A DNA stretch of 46,479 nucleotides from Deltaproteobacteria bacterium (lineage in GTDB: Bacteria > Desulfobacterota > Syntrophorhabdia > Syntrophorhabdales > JANXAF01). The stretch is taken from NCBI GenBank assembly GCA_026417175.1, contig JAOADT010000014.1:11519-57997 (forward strand). The letters run 5' to 3'. Position numbers and translations under genes: made by a program. The notes under the pieces are model-generated. The model was not told the origin of the DNA and did not search any database. It was given only the letters and a program-made list of their open reading frames with translations. Of the stretch, positions 24,467 through 33,711 are shown one piece after another; the first letter of the stretch is position 1, and the number at the start of each line of letters is the position of its first letter.

Positions 24467-25503
24467 AATGGTTTGGGTGCTATAAGAAGCCTTTCGATGA
24501 AGTCGTAGTTCACATTATGAATTATGCATTCCTTTAGAACTTCCTTGCTGGGCTCTCCATTTTTCTCTGTTACTATGTAGGCCTTTATTCTTATTTCTCT
24601 TTTTAGCTTCCCGTCAGAGTACCTAGCACATATAGATGCCGCAATATCGATCTCATGTTCAGTCACAGATCCAACAATTAGAACTGTTGGTCCTGGAAAA
24701 TCTACCGCTTTCAATAAAATATCCCCAGTTACACCTATACTTTCCAGCATTTCGTTTTCTTTTTTGTTTCTTCCAACAATTACCTTACATTCAGGGTTAA
24801 GTCTAAAGTGTCTTCCAATTTTAAGAAGATATATGTCTCTCTTTTTTACTTCTGGGTTAGTTTTCAAAAGTTCTCTAAGTCTCAGAGAATAAATAGGGTC
24901 CGTCAAAAGGCAACCTCCAGCAGGTGTTGGATATTCATAAAGACCAAACCTCTGAGCAAGTGCCATTTGAGGTTTTCTGGAGCGGCCTTCGAATCCATAT
25001 AAAAGATCCCGCTTAACTAATCCCTCTTTTTCTGGAATGGTAGGTTCGAGACAGAGTGCTGTAAGCGGTCGAAGAACATATCCGGATAGACCAGCCTCTC
25101 TGTCTATAGTTTTGAAAAATTGTCTTCTTTGACTAAAAGGCCTCTGGTTTAAAACTTCTCCGGTAATCACAAAGTGGGCACCCCTTTCATTCATATACTT
25201 TTTTGCTTCTTTTAACATCAAGATTCTGCAATCGACGCACGGATTCATATTTTTCCCATATCCATACCTTGGATTCCTCAATGTCTCTAAAAACTTATCT
25301 TCGATATCAAAGAATCTTACCTCAAACCCAAACTTTCTCGATACCTTTAAGGCCCATTCGCTATTTTTGTCGCAGCCAAAGTTTGTAACAAAGTAAACCG
25401 CTTCAACTTCTATTCCCTGTTGTTTTATCACCAATATGGAAAGGGTACTATCGAGCCCTCCTGAATAAAGGGCTATGGCTTTAGTAGATTTTTTTTCGAG
25501 CAT
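24451..25503 (-). CDS. PP-loop ATPase, MnmA/ThiI-like tRNA thiolation protein
   Basis: This protein probably adenylates a tRNA uridine before sulfur transfer. The N-terminal PP-loop ALYSGGLDSTLS binds ATP. GKNMNPCVDCRILML resembles the MnmA NPCxxC motif and contains a likely catalytic cysteine pair. GGCLLTDPIYSLRLREL adds a third cysteine. The C-terminal third (about 240-350) looks like a separate small domain of the NFACT-R/DUF814 kind, found in some such proteins. Start is ATG 25503 (TTG 25509 is possible). It is not standard MnmA, which lacks this tail. Specificity (2-thio- or 4-thiouridine) is not readable. Confidence 0.8.
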   Translation of the reverse strand: MLEKKSTKAIALYSGGLDSTLSILVIKQQGIEVEAVYFVTNFGCDKNSEWALKVSRKFGFEVRFFDIEDKFLETLRNPRYGYGKNMNPCVDCRILMLKEAKKYMNERGAHFVITGEVLNQRPFSQRRQFFKTIDREAGLSGYVLRPLTALCLEPTIPEKEGLVKRDLLYGFEGRSRKPQMALAQRFGLYEYPTPAGGCLLTDPIYSLRLRELLKTNPEVKKRDIYLLKIGRHFRLNPECKVIVGRNKKENEMLESIGVTGDILLKAVDFPGPTVLIVGSVTEHEIDIAASICARYSDGKLKREIRIKAYIVTEKNGEPSKEVLKECIIHNVNYDFIERLLIAPKPFQKSL

Positions 25504-25515
25504 CTTCAAATATTC

Positions 25516-25524
25516 ATTATATCA
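25516..25524 (-). promoter_or_regulatory. extended -10 promoter of the PP-loop gene
   Basis: Read on the minus strand this is TGATATAAT, a perfect TATAAT with the extended TGN element. A matching -35 is weak (TAGGTA at 25544-25539). The -10 ends about 12 bases before the ATG at 25503, so the transcript would have a very short leader or none. Confidence 0.55.
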
Positions 25525-25593
25525 TAGCCAACTTAAGTTACCTAAAATTTTGTCGATAACAATTTAAAGGATGAGTAAATGTGACAATGGTCA

Positions 25594-25621
25594 TTTACAT
25601 CAGTTTAATTTGTGCTAGAAT
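25594..25621 (+). promoter_or_regulatory. sigma-70-type promoter of pilA
   Basis: TTTACA (25594-25599), a 16-base spacer and TAGAAT (25616-25621) each match five of six consensus bases. The -10 is preceded by TGC, an extended -10 element. The start would be near 25628, giving a 35-base leader with a strong GGAGG ribosome site. I see no sigma-54 type promoter here, although pilA is often sigma-54 dependent in other bacteria. Confidence 0.6.
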
Positions 25622-25662
25622 AGATACACATAATAAAAAACCTATTTTAAGGAGGTGTATTT

Positions 25663-26106
25663 ATGATGTTAAAGTGTAAAAGGGGTTCAAAAGGTTTCAC
25701 ACTCATTGAGCTACTCATCGTTATCGCGATCATCGGTATCCTTGCTGCAATAGCTATACCCACTTACTCCGACTACACTAAAAAGACAAAAGTGTCCGGG
25801 GTTGTCCACGCGATGGGTGGCCTAAAAAATGCGGTTGTAGCCTATCTCAATGAGAAGGGAACTGATAACGCATCTGCAGCAGATGTGAATGCGATTAAAA
25901 ACATTTATGGCTTTGACTTCCCTTTACAGTACGCCAATGCTGTTAGTGTTAACGTACAAAACGACTCGGTGACAATAACCGCAACAGTTTCAAACATTCC
26001 GGGGGTGAATGGAACATTGGTTCTTTCCACAACAAACTGGCAGGATGCAAGTGCATGGACTTGGAACCAGAGCACTGTTCCAGAGAAGTTTAGACCCAAG
26101 CAATAG
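25663..26106 (+). CDS. pilA: type IV major pilin (PilA)
   Basis: This is the structural subunit of the type IV pilus. The leader [11 protein letters not shown] is short and basic, with cleavage expected between Gly11 and Phe12. The mature protein begins [20 protein letters not shown] with Glu5, the hallmark of assembly. The mature chain of about 136 residues contains no cysteine, so it lacks the usual disulfide-bounded D-region of many class IVa pilins. A GGAGG site lies 7 bases before ATG 25663, as expected for a highly made protein. pilD follows 29 bases later. Confidence 0.94.
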   Translation: MMLKCKRGSKGFTLIELLIVIAIIGILAAIAIPTYSDYTKKTKVSGVVHAMGGLKNAVVAYLNEKGTDNASAADVNAIKNIYGFDFPLQYANAVSVNVQNDSVTITATVSNIPGVNGTLVLSTTNWQDASAWTWNQSTVPEKFRPKQ

Positions 26107-26135
26107 AGTTAGGGGGAGATGTTGGCAGATGATGT

Positions 26136-26912
26136 ATGTTTTGGCCTAAATTCATTTTTTTCCTTGTTGGCCTTGCCGTAGGTAGTTTTCTAAACGTAGT
26201 CATTTACAGATTACCCCGGGGGAGATCGATTATATCCCCCGGGTCTTTCTGTCCCAAGTGTGAAACTCCAATTAAGTTCTACAATAACATTCCGGTGCTG
26301 AGTTATCTATTTCTTAAAGGGCGATGTAAAAACTGCAACTCAAACATCTCATTAAGATATCCAATCATTGAACTCCTTACGGGAATCCTCTTTTATTTTC
26401 TCTTTGATCAAAAAGGATTAGGCTTAGAGTTTGTTGTATCTGTTTTTTTTGTGTCACTACTCATTACAATTTCATTTATAGACCTTGACTTTCAGATTAT
26501 TCCTGATGTCCTAAGTATTGGAGGTTTATTTGTTGGACTCTTCTTATCCTTTTTTCGAAATCCCCATTTCTACTTTAAAGATTCCATATACGGGGCCCTA
26601 GTAGGAGGAGGTATTCTTTTTATAATAGCCTATGGTTACGAACTTCTCACAAAAAGAGAAGGAATGGGTTTTGGAGACGTAAAACTACTGGCGATGATAG
26701 GATCTTTTACAGGTGTGAGAGGAGCATTGTTTTCTCTTATTTCCGGTTCATTGTTTGGAACTATTTTGGGGTTATTTCTGATTTATGTTAAAGGAAAGGA
26801 CTTAAGATACGCAATCCCGTTTGGTCCATTTCTCTCTATGGGGGCTTTATGTTTCATTTTTTTTGGCGATAATTTTATATGGTGGATCTCAAAAACTATC
26901 TTTAGTCGGTAG
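26136..26912 (+). CDS. pilD: prepilin leader peptidase / N-methyltransferase (PilD)
   Basis: PilD cleaves prepilin leaders and methylates the new N-terminal phenylalanine. The N-terminal part has GSFLNVVIYRLPRG and two Cys pairs (CPKCE and CKNC), the zinc-binding methyltransferase region. The peptidase part has aspartates in FIDLDFQIIPD and GMGFGDVKLLA (the GxGD motif). The 258 residues form about eight membrane helices. ATG 26136 is the only start possible after an in-frame stop at 26130. It sits right after pilA, its main substrate, and upstream of the minor pilins. Confidence 0.94.
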   Translation: MFWPKFIFFLVGLAVGSFLNVVIYRLPRGRSIISPGSFCPKCETPIKFYNNIPVLSYLFLKGRCKNCNSNISLRYPIIELLTGILFYFLFDQKGLGLEFVVSVFFVSLLITISFIDLDFQIIPDVLSIGGLFVGLFLSFFRNPHFYFKDSIYGALVGGGILFIIAYGYELLTKREGMGFGDVKLLAMIGSFTGVRGALFSLISGSLFGTILGLFLIYVKGKDLRYAIPFGPFLSMGALCFIFFGDNFIWWISKTIFSR

Positions 26913-26922
26913 GGGGTTCGTT

Positions 26923-27204
26923 ATGCGTTTTTTTCTTTACGTTTTATTAGCTTTTTGTCCAATTAATCAGGTTTTTGCACTGGAAAACCTTTATCTAAGC
27001 GGATATGTAAGATCTTTTGAACGATCTCAAGGAATAATCAGCGTATACGTAACCACCCCTAACTGCGAAGGTCTAAGGCAGTTTTTGTATCCGCAAGATG
27101 CAAAGGATGATCTTGAACCTTCCTTAATCGGGAAAAGGATAGACTTTTTTATAAATAGTTCCACATGTGAAAGAGGAAAAGTTTATCAGATGATATTTAG
27201 ATAA
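26923..27204 (+). CDS. small secreted protein between pilD and pilY1
   Basis: I do not recognise a family. The frame opens earlier (26821, inside pilD), but ATG 26923 has AGGGGG six bases upstream and gives a clean signal peptide: MRFFLYVLLAFCPINQVFA, cleaved before LENLYL. The mature part is about 74 residues, rich in beta-strand-like segments (YLSGYVRSFE, GIISVYVTT, GKRIDFFI), with two cysteines (C48 and C82) that could form a disulfide. It lies 10 bases after pilD and 6 before pilY1, so it belongs to the pilus operon, perhaps as a periplasmic or tip-associated assembly factor. That role is inferred from position only. Confidence 0.75.
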   Translation: MRFFLYVLLAFCPINQVFALENLYLSGYVRSFERSQGIISVYVTTPNCEGLRQFLYPQDAKDDLEPSLIGKRIDFFINSSTCERGKVYQMIFR

Positions 27205-27210
27205 AGCAGC

Positions 27211-30200
27211 ATGAAAGTGTATTTATTTTTTCTTTGTACTGTCTTTCTTGTTACGTTTTCACCCAGTATTCTGAATTCTCAGGTAATGAACGATTACTGT
27301 CAGTACCCCACCTCTATTTCAACACCTGTGGAACCGAACGTATTGCTTGTAATTGATGTAAGCGGGAGTATGAGCTGGAAAGCGTACTCCTATGGAGATT
27401 CTGATTCAAATGGAGATAATGTGCTAGATAGGTATAACCCAAATGTGACTTATGAAGGTTATTTTGATCCAAGAAAGTATTATACACAAGATAACTCTGG
27501 GATTTATGTGGAAACCACACCATCAGGGGTACCGTGTACCACTACGTGTACGAAATGGGTTTGCAGAACAAACACCATTGGGTGTTATATGGTTGATCCA
27601 AGAGGAACAAGAGGATGTTCAAGCACAAGATGGCCTTGCTGTACTGAAGTTCAACAGTCTGGTGATTGTAACATTTACTCCGGAAACTACCTAAACTATG
27701 CCCTTATGTCAAGAATGGATGTTTTAAGATGGGCTCTTACTGGAGGATCTCCGGACAGTTGTAACAACACAGTTAGATCATGTAACCCGGAAGTTTACCC
27801 GGATCCTCAACTAAGCTGCGATAGTTACGGATGCGTACTGAAAAGTACTGATGGTTCAACCAAGGTAAAAGTTCCTTGGGAGAGGATTACAGGCCCAAAA
27901 GGAGGTCTTCTATTTCAGCTTAAAAGTCTCTCTCCAAGACCCTTAATTGGAGCAATTTTTTACAGCGGGACAGGCGTAAGACGTACTGTCTACATAGGAG
28001 ACTTTACCGCTTCAGCAAATTATGATGCAGTGAATCCTTACAAAAATGTGATTACAGCTGTAAACTATGAACCACCGTCAGGAGCGACACCAAGTGGTCC
28101 TGCATTGTGGGACGCTTATAACTACCTCCGTCAAGCTGCTCCTAGATACGGTGGGCCAAATCCACAGTCTGGCGAAGGGGACAAATGGAAAAACCCAATG
28201 TATAGATGTTATGACAGAAACAACGATGGAAACTGTCAGGGAAACGAATTTGAACTTGTTCCCTGCGCAAAAAATTTCGTGATACTTATGTCTGACGGAC
28301 AGTGGAACTACGGATGCTATCCAGTAAAGTCGTCTTGTAAGATAGATGACGATGTTGAGTCAGAGTCGCCTGATCCAGTAATTCCTGCGTACTATATGCA
28401 TAAGCTTGGTTTTGTAAACCAGCCAACAGGAATCTCCACGTACGTAGAGTCGGTCTATACAGTCGGTCTCTGGCTTGGAGGAACAGGAGAACTATCATTG
28501 AAGAACGTCTCTATATATGGTTCCTTTGATAGAAGTAATAACTGGCCGGGAGGAACGAATGGTTTTCCCACGGGGACTTGTGGTCCTGTGGACGACTGTT
28601 GCAGTTACGCTAATTGCGGAAAAGGTTCTTCGTGTACCCAACTTCCCCCATCATCTCCTGACTGGGATAAAAACGGTGACGGCATTCCAGATACGTTTTA
28701 TGAGGCAGATGACGCAATCCAAATAAAAGTAAAACTCGCAGAAATCATCCTCGATATTTTAAAACACGTTTCTACCGGAACGGCAGTTTCGGTTCTTGCC
28801 TCAAGTGAGGGAAGCGGGGCAAACCTACTTCAGGCGATGTATTATCCTAAAAAGTCATTTGGAGATGAAGAAATAAGCTGGATGGGGAAAATTCACAATC
28901 TATGGTACTATGTGGATCCGTATCTTGAGCTGACAAGCATCAGAGAAGACACAAACTCCGATAGAAAACTAGATCTTAGATTTGATTATGTGGTCCAGTT
29001 TTACTATGATTCAATGGCAAATGAAGCTATGGTAAACAAGTACGCTGACACGGACGGAGATGGAACACCTAATAGCTTTGTCATGAGGGATAGAATTGAC
29101 AACGTAAAAAGCCTATGGGAAGCTGGCCAAAAGCTCTGGCAAAGAGACATCGGGTCTTCTCCGAGAAGAATCTATACTCACACTGGAGGTTCTATTATCG
29201 AATTCTCTGTATCCAATCTGTCTTCTTTTATGCCATACTTAAATGTAACAAACGCAACAGAAGCTGAAAAGGTCGTAAGATTCATTTTAGGAGAAGACAT
29301 ACAGGGAGCGAGATCTAGGACAGTAACAATAGGTGGAGTACGAAACGTTTGGAGACTGGGTGATATAGTTAATTCAACGCCAAAGATCCAGTCATTCAAT
29401 CCTATAAATAGTTACCATCTGGACCCTCCTCTGGGTTACGCGGATTCCACTTATAAAGAGTTTATAAGCACAGAGAGTTACCGCCAAAAAGGTGTTGTTT
29501 ACGTAGGAGCAAATGATGGGATGCTTCATGCATTCTATTTGGGGAACCTAAAACAAGACTGGACTGGAAGATCTGTATATGAAAAAGGATATCTTGAGGG
29601 CTCTGATCTAGGAAAAGAACTTTGGGCTTTTATTCCAAAGAATGCTCTTCCATATCTTAAGTACCTTTTGGATCCCGATTACTGTCATATATACTATGTT
29701 GATGCCTCCCCTCATCTTGTGGATGCCAGCATAAACGGAAATGCCGATGACTTGAGAACAAAAGACAGCTGGAGAACAATCTTAATAGGGGGTATGGGAC
29801 TCGGTGGTGCGACAAGAAACTACGGAAGTACTTGTACAAGATGCATCAAGTCTCCTATTTCTAATGTGGGATTTTCATCATACTTTGCTATAGACGTCAC
29901 AGATCCTGAAAACCCTCAAATTCTCTGGGAATTTTCGGACCCAGAGTTAGGTCTTACTACCTCAGGACCAGCTATTGTTCGGCAAGGTGAAAGTACGAAA
30001 AATGGAAAGTGGTTTGTAGTATTTATTTCTGGACCTACCGGTCCGATAGACACCAACTATCACCAGTTTCTTGGAAAATCTGATCAAAACCTAAAAATAT
30101 TTATTCTAGACTTAAAAACAGGAAGTCTGCTTAGAAAAATCGATACTGGAATCTCAAATGCGTTTGGCAGTTCCCTTTCCAACGCAACTATCGATACTGA

Positions 30201-31023
30201 TAGAAGTAATAATAATTCACTAGGCTTTTACAAAGATGATGCTATCTATTTCGGTTTTACTCAATGTGAAGGTGAAAACTGCACGAAAGGTGGGGTATTG
30301 AGGCTTCTTACAAATGAAAGTGCTAACCCATCAGATTGGAACCTGTCCGTGGTTATTAACAATGTTGGTCCCGTGACAGCTTCAGTTGCAAAGTTACAAG
30401 ATAGAACCAACGGAACTCTGTGGCTTTTCTTTGGTACAGGAAGATATTTTTACAAAGCTGGCGCTGAGATTGACGATCCTGGAAACCCATCTGATCAGTC
30501 TACAAGAAGAAGAATTTTTGGAATAAAGGAACCTTGCTATCTTGGGTCAATAAACGATATAAACCAAACCTGTTCTTTAACAGTTAATATGGGATCTTTA
30601 AAAAATCAAACCGTCGATCCTGCGCTAGATATAAGTTCCTATCAGGGATGGTACATCAATCTCGACCCCCCTGATTCTTATTACTTACAGGAGAGAGTTA
30701 TTACCGATCCTCTCGCTACTTCATTTGGAGCCGTTTTCTTCACAACTTTTAGACCTTCCTCCGATATATGCAGCGTTGGTGGAGGCACTCACGTATGGGC
30801 AATAAAATATGATACTGGAGGACAAATAACTGGCCTGAAAGGAAAGGCGCTTCTTCAGGTATCAACAGGCGAGATAAGAGAAATGAACCTTTCCACGTTT
30901 TTCACTCAAAAGGAGGGTAGAAGAAGTGTTGCCATAACAGGAATGCCCCCAAAAGGACAGGGTCTTTCGATCCTCATACCTCCGCCACCGCAAAGGAGAG
31001 TTCTTCACATAAAAGAACGATGA
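27211..31023 (+). CDS. pilY1: PilY1-type pilus tip adhesin / assembly protein
   Basis: PilY1 is a large exported protein that primes pilus assembly with the minor pilins and can sit at the pilus tip. The 1270-residue protein has a signal peptide (about 1-23), then a von Willebrand A-like region with the MIDAS motif D49-V-S-G-S53 and VILMSDGQWN (about 355). The middle is Cys-rich. The C-terminal beta-propeller starts near residue 760 (VYVGANDGMLHAFYL) and includes DVTDPENPQILWEF. An Asp/Asn-rich loop (IDTDRSNNNSLGFYKDDAIYFG) resembles the calcium site that controls PilY1. Its stop overlaps fimT by ATGA. Confidence 0.93.
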   Translation: MKVYLFFLCTVFLVTFSPSILNSQVMNDYCQYPTSISTPVEPNVLLVIDVSGSMSWKAYSYGDSDSNGDNVLDRYNPNVTYEGYFDPRKYYTQDNSGIYVETTPSGVPCTTTCTKWVCRTNTIGCYMVDPRGTRGCSSTRWPCCTEVQQSGDCNIYSGNYLNYALMSRMDVLRWALTGGSPDSCNNTVRSCNPEVYPDPQLSCDSYGCVLKSTDGSTKVKVPWERITGPKGGLLFQLKSLSPRPLIGAIFYSGTGVRRTVYIGDFTASANYDAVNPYKNVITAVNYEPPSGATPSGPALWDAYNYLRQAAPRYGGPNPQSGEGDKWKNPMYRCYDRNNDGNCQGNEFELVPCAKNFVILMSDGQWNYGCYPVKSSCKIDDDVESESPDPVIPAYYMHKLGFVNQPTGISTYVESVYTVGLWLGGTGELSLKNVSIYGSFDRSNNWPGGTNGFPTGTCGPVDDCCSYANCGKGSSCTQLPPSSPDWDKNGDGIPDTFYEADDAIQIKVKLAEIILDILKHVSTGTAVSVLASSEGSGANLLQAMYYPKKSFGDEEISWMGKIHNLWYYVDPYLELTSIREDTNSDRKLDLRFDYVVQFYYDSMANEAMVNKYADTDGDGTPNSFVMRDRIDNVKSLWEAGQKLWQRDIGSSPRRIYTHTGGSIIEFSVSNLSSFMPYLNVTNATEAEKVVRFILGEDIQGARSRTVTIGGVRNVWRLGDIVNSTPKIQSFNPINSYHLDPPLGYADSTYKEFISTESYRQKGVVYVGANDGMLHAFYLGNLKQDWTGRSVYEKGYLEGSDLGKELWAFIPKNALPYLKYLLDPDYCHIYYVDASPHLVDASINGNADDLRTKDSWRTILIGGMGLGGATRNYGSTCTRCIKSPISNVGFSSYFAIDVTDPENPQILWEFSDPELGLTTSGPAIVRQGESTKNGKWFVVFISGPTGPIDTNYHQFLGKSDQNLKIFILDLKTGSLLRKIDTGISNAFGSSLSNATIDTDRSNNNSLGFYKDDAIYFGFTQCEGENCTKGGVLRLLTNESANPSDWNLSVVINNVGPVTASVAKLQDRTNGTLWLFFGTGRYFYKAGAEIDDPGNPSDQSTRRRIFGIKEPCYLGSINDINQTCSLTVNMGSLKNQTVDPALDISSYQGWYINLDPPDSYYLQERVITDPLATSFGAVFFTTFRPSSDICSVGGGTHVWAIKYDTGGQITGLKGKALLQVSTGEIREMNLSTFFTQKEGRRSVAITGMPPKGQGLSILIPPPPQRRVLHIKER

Positions 31024-31523
31024 AATCTTCTGGATTTACTTTACTTGAAATTCTTGTGGTAGTAGCAATTATTGGAATATTGGCTTCGTTGTCTGTTTTC
31101 AGTTTTAGAGACCTTATTCTCAGATACAGGGTGGAGAATCAAATACAGACTCTTTATTCCGACCTAATGAACCTCCGATTAGCTGCTATGCATAGGAATA
31201 GAACCTGTTTTTTAGTCCTTTCCCAAAACTCGTATAAAGGTTATGAGGACTCTTACCCATCTCCTTTTGGCAATGATACATTGGATGGACAGGATAATCT
31301 TATCCTCCCGGAAAAAAGAGTTGAATTTCCGTTTTCTGAAAGTTCGACACAAGATGTTATTTTTGATTCAAGGGGATTTTCGAAGACTAACAAGACAATA
31401 TGTGTATTTTCTACAGTTAAGCCACAGTATGATTGCCTCAAGGTATCAAAGACTAAGCTTACTCTCGGTAAACTCAAAAATATAAGTGGCGAGTGTAAAA
31501 GTGAAAACTGTGAAGACAGATAA
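31020..31523 (+). CDS. fimT: minor pilin of FimT/GspH type
   Basis: This is a pseudopilin with a short leader (MKSSG) cleaved before FTLLEILVVVAIIGILASLS, which retains Glu5. The 167-residue protein has the GspH/FimT layout: YRVENQIQTLYSDLMNLRLAAMHRN in the helix, then a beta-rich globular part with DVIFDSRGFS, typical of this group. Its ATG overlaps the pilY1 stop (ATGA). It would join the minor-pilin priming complex with PilV, PilW and PilX. Confidence 0.9.
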   Translation: MKSSGFTLLEILVVVAIIGILASLSVFSFRDLILRYRVENQIQTLYSDLMNLRLAAMHRNRTCFLVLSQNSYKGYEDSYPSPFGNDTLDGQDNLILPEKRVEFPFSESSTQDVIFDSRGFSKTNKTICVFSTVKPQYDCLKVSKTKLTLGKLKNISGECKSENCEDR

Positions 31524-31884
31524 AAAAGGATTCACTTTGGTAGAGGTACTCGTTGCTTTTGTTATTCTTACGGTTGGGATGCTTGCTATATTTGAAGGTC
31601 TTGTGCTTTACATGCATATGAATCTCAATAACCTATGCAGAGATGAAGCTGTAAGACTAGCGGAAGAAAGGATGAACTATTATCGAAGCTTTGGGATCTC
31701 ATCGGCGTCAGGAAGTGAGCAAGTGTCAAGAAAAGTAAAGAACATAACCAGGAATTTTCTGATTAAGTGGAAAGCAGAAGATATTTCAGACACGAGCTAT
31801 ACCATAAAAATAGATGTCACATGGAACATAGCCGGAAAGGAATACAACCATTCAATTATATCTATAGTATCAAAAGGGGATTAA
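31501..31884 (+). CDS. pilV: minor pilin PilV-like
   Basis: This prepilin-like protein has an N-terminal KTDKKG leader end followed by FTLVEVLVAFVILTVGMLAI, the PilV signature with Glu5. Three in-frame GTG codons (31486, 31501, 31510) could start it and there is no ATG. I use 31501, with GAGTG upstream; all give a leader ending at the same Gly-Phe. It has about 127 residues, on the short side for PilV. It overlaps fimT by 23 bases and shares a base with the ATG of pilW. Confidence 0.85.
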   Translation: MKTVKTDKKGFTLVEVLVAFVILTVGMLAIFEGLVLYMHMNLNNLCRDEAVRLAEERMNYYRSFGISSASGSEQVSRKVKNITRNFLIKWKAEDISDTSYTIKIDVTWNIAGKEYNHSIISIVSKGD

Positions 31885-32969
31885 TGGTAACGGGTCGCAA
31901 AGGGTTCACCCTTTTGGAAGTTATTCTGGTAATCGCTATCCTTTCGATAATCATCATGATGGGCTCAGAGACTTTTACTTACATTTTAAAAGGGACGAGA
32001 AAAGAGACTGGTACTATAACCAGTCAAATCGAAACTACACTTGCTCTTAATATAATCCGGTACGATGTGGAGCATGCTGGATATGGGCTCTGTAAAAAAT
32101 TTATGGGCAATATAAATTACCAAGAAGCAAGCGAATCAGAAGCTCACCAGTACAATGATGCTCCGTCAGGGATACCGAAGCCAATTCTCTCAGGAAATAA
32201 TGTAGGTCTAAATGGATCAGATAGGCTTATTGTGAAGTCTGTAATCGCAGGCGTGAACGAAACCTGTACAAAGTGGACTTATGTAAAGTTTGGTGAACCT
32301 CCGAAAATCTGGGATAATGAGAAAATAAGATTAAAAAACAACGAAAGAGTGGTAGTAATAAAACCTGGGAGTACAAAGGATCGTATGGATGAACTTGTTA
32401 TGGATTCAGACGGTTCTTTTTTTACACTTTTTAATAGTTCGGGTTTATCAGCCGGTTTTTCTCCAAAAATGGAAAATGAAAAATACATCATATATGGCGT
32501 CGATCCAGACACTAATCTAAGGATGCCTTTTAACAGAGCGGACTATTTCATTAGAAGACCAACATCTGGTATGCCTAAAAAGTGTGCTCCAAACACGGCT
32601 ATTCTTTATAAAGCCAACGTGAACCACGCAACTGGCAGTCTAAATTACATGCCATTAATGGATTGCGTTGCGGATTTCCAGATAATCTTTGGGATAGATG
32701 TTAACGGAGACAAAATCGTGGATGATTATATAGATGACATATCGTCGTATAATGCTCAGACCATAAGAAACAGAATAAAGGAGATTCGTCTGTACATCCT
32801 TACGCATGAGGGGAAAAGAGATCGTGATTTTAAGTTCAAAGAGAGTAAGATCTACGTTGGAGAATTTGAAAAAGGTAGAGAATTTAACTTTCAACAAGTT
32901 ATAGGTTCTGGTTGGGATAATTACAAATGGAAGATTTACTCAATAGTTGTACACCCGAGAAACCTTTAA
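31884..32969 (+). CDS. pilW: minor pilin PilW-like
   Basis: The leader MVTGRKG is followed by FTLLEVILVIAILSIIIMM, with Glu5, matching PilW-type minor pilins. At 361 residues it is the largest minor pilin, as PilW usually is. The globular part has three to four cysteines (for example MPLMDCVADFQIIFGIDVNGD, a PilW-typical region near the C-terminus). The chosen ATG overlaps the pilV stop (TAATG) and has AAGGGGA upstream. The frame continues upstream inside pilV, but that part is not expected to be translated. Confidence 0.88.
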   Translation: MVTGRKGFTLLEVILVIAILSIIIMMGSETFTYILKGTRKETGTITSQIETTLALNIIRYDVEHAGYGLCKKFMGNINYQEASESEAHQYNDAPSGIPKPILSGNNVGLNGSDRLIVKSVIAGVNETCTKWTYVKFGEPPKIWDNEKIRLKNNERVVVIKPGSTKDRMDELVMDSDGSFFTLFNSSGLSAGFSPKMENEKYIIYGVDPDTNLRMPFNRADYFIRRPTSGMPKKCAPNTAILYKANVNHATGSLNYMPLMDCVADFQIIFGIDVNGDKIVDDYIDDISSYNAQTIRNRIKEIRLYILTHEGKRDRDFKFKESKIYVGEFEKGREFNFQQVIGSGWDNYKWKIYSIVVHPRNL

Positions 32970-33595
32970 TGACTATGAGTAATAAGAGAGGAATAGCTTT
33001 GGTTTCTATTTTAGGTATGATTGTTATCGGCTCTATTCTACTTGGACTTTTTCTTTATTTTTTGTACAGGGCCACTGATATATCAATTCTCGAAAAAAAG
33101 TACAGAACCGAGAAAGACGCAGCCCTTGGTGCAGTGGAGTTCTTATCAAAAGAACTATTGCCTACTTCAATACAAATAGCTGCATCATCCACACAGGTTT
33201 TGGATAAAATACTTAGCAGATATACTTTCACCGAAAATGCTAAAATGAACTTTTTGACGACAGACGAGTGTTATGCGAATAAGTTACTCAAAGCCACAAA
33301 CCAGTGGGGAGGTGCTTGTAGCAACTCTTCGGACCCCAAGACATTTCCAGATCTAAAGTTCACCTTGAAAGGCGAATCTAGTGTGCCCTTTGTTGTATAC
33401 GTGAAAATCGTCGATACCGTCCAGGGAAATACAAACACTCAAGCAACTTCTCTGGAGGGCGCGGGGGTGGCTGAGTCACTCTCAGGTCTTATTAACCCTC
33501 AACATTTTCCATATATTTACAGGATTGAAGTTCAAGCCGAAAGAGAAGTAAACCCCCAGGAAAGGGTAAGTTTGGAAGTATTATACGCATACTGA
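32969..33595 (+). CDS. pilX: minor pilin PilX-like
   Basis: The N-terminus MTMSNKRGIALVSILGMIVIGSILL fits the PilX_N pattern, a leader ending in Arg-Gly followed by IALVS. There is no Glu at mature position 5, which also occurs in PilX/GspK-type tip subunits. The 208-residue protein ends with IEVQAEREVNPQERVSLEVLYAY. The start ATG overlaps the pilW stop (TAATG). It is the last gene of the pilus operon; a 116-base gap with a promoter candidate follows. Confidence 0.8.
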   Translation: MTMSNKRGIALVSILGMIVIGSILLGLFLYFLYRATDISILEKKYRTEKDAALGAVEFLSKELLPTSIQIAASSTQVLDKILSRYTFTENAKMNFLTTDECYANKLLKATNQWGGACSNSSDPKTFPDLKFTLKGESSVPFVVYVKIVDTVQGNTNTQATSLEGAGVAESLSGLINPQHFPYIYRIEVQAEREVNPQERVSLEVLYAY

Positions 33596-33643
33596 TCTAA
33601 GGTTTTAGCTTTACTTGTCGAACTCGGTTTTATCCACAACGAA

Positions 33644-33649
33644 TATAAT
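33644..33649 (+). promoter_or_regulatory. candidate -10 box of the serine operon
   Basis: A perfect TATAAT lies 62 bases before the ATG at 33712. No good -35 is found at the right distance and there is no extended -10 element, so this is a weak candidate. The gene has a strong GGAGG ribosome site. Confidence 0.35.
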
Positions 33650-33711
33650 ATTGTTTTTTTTTCTATTTTCTGGTAAATACACGTACATTTAAAAGGTAAG
33701 GAGGGAGCTAT

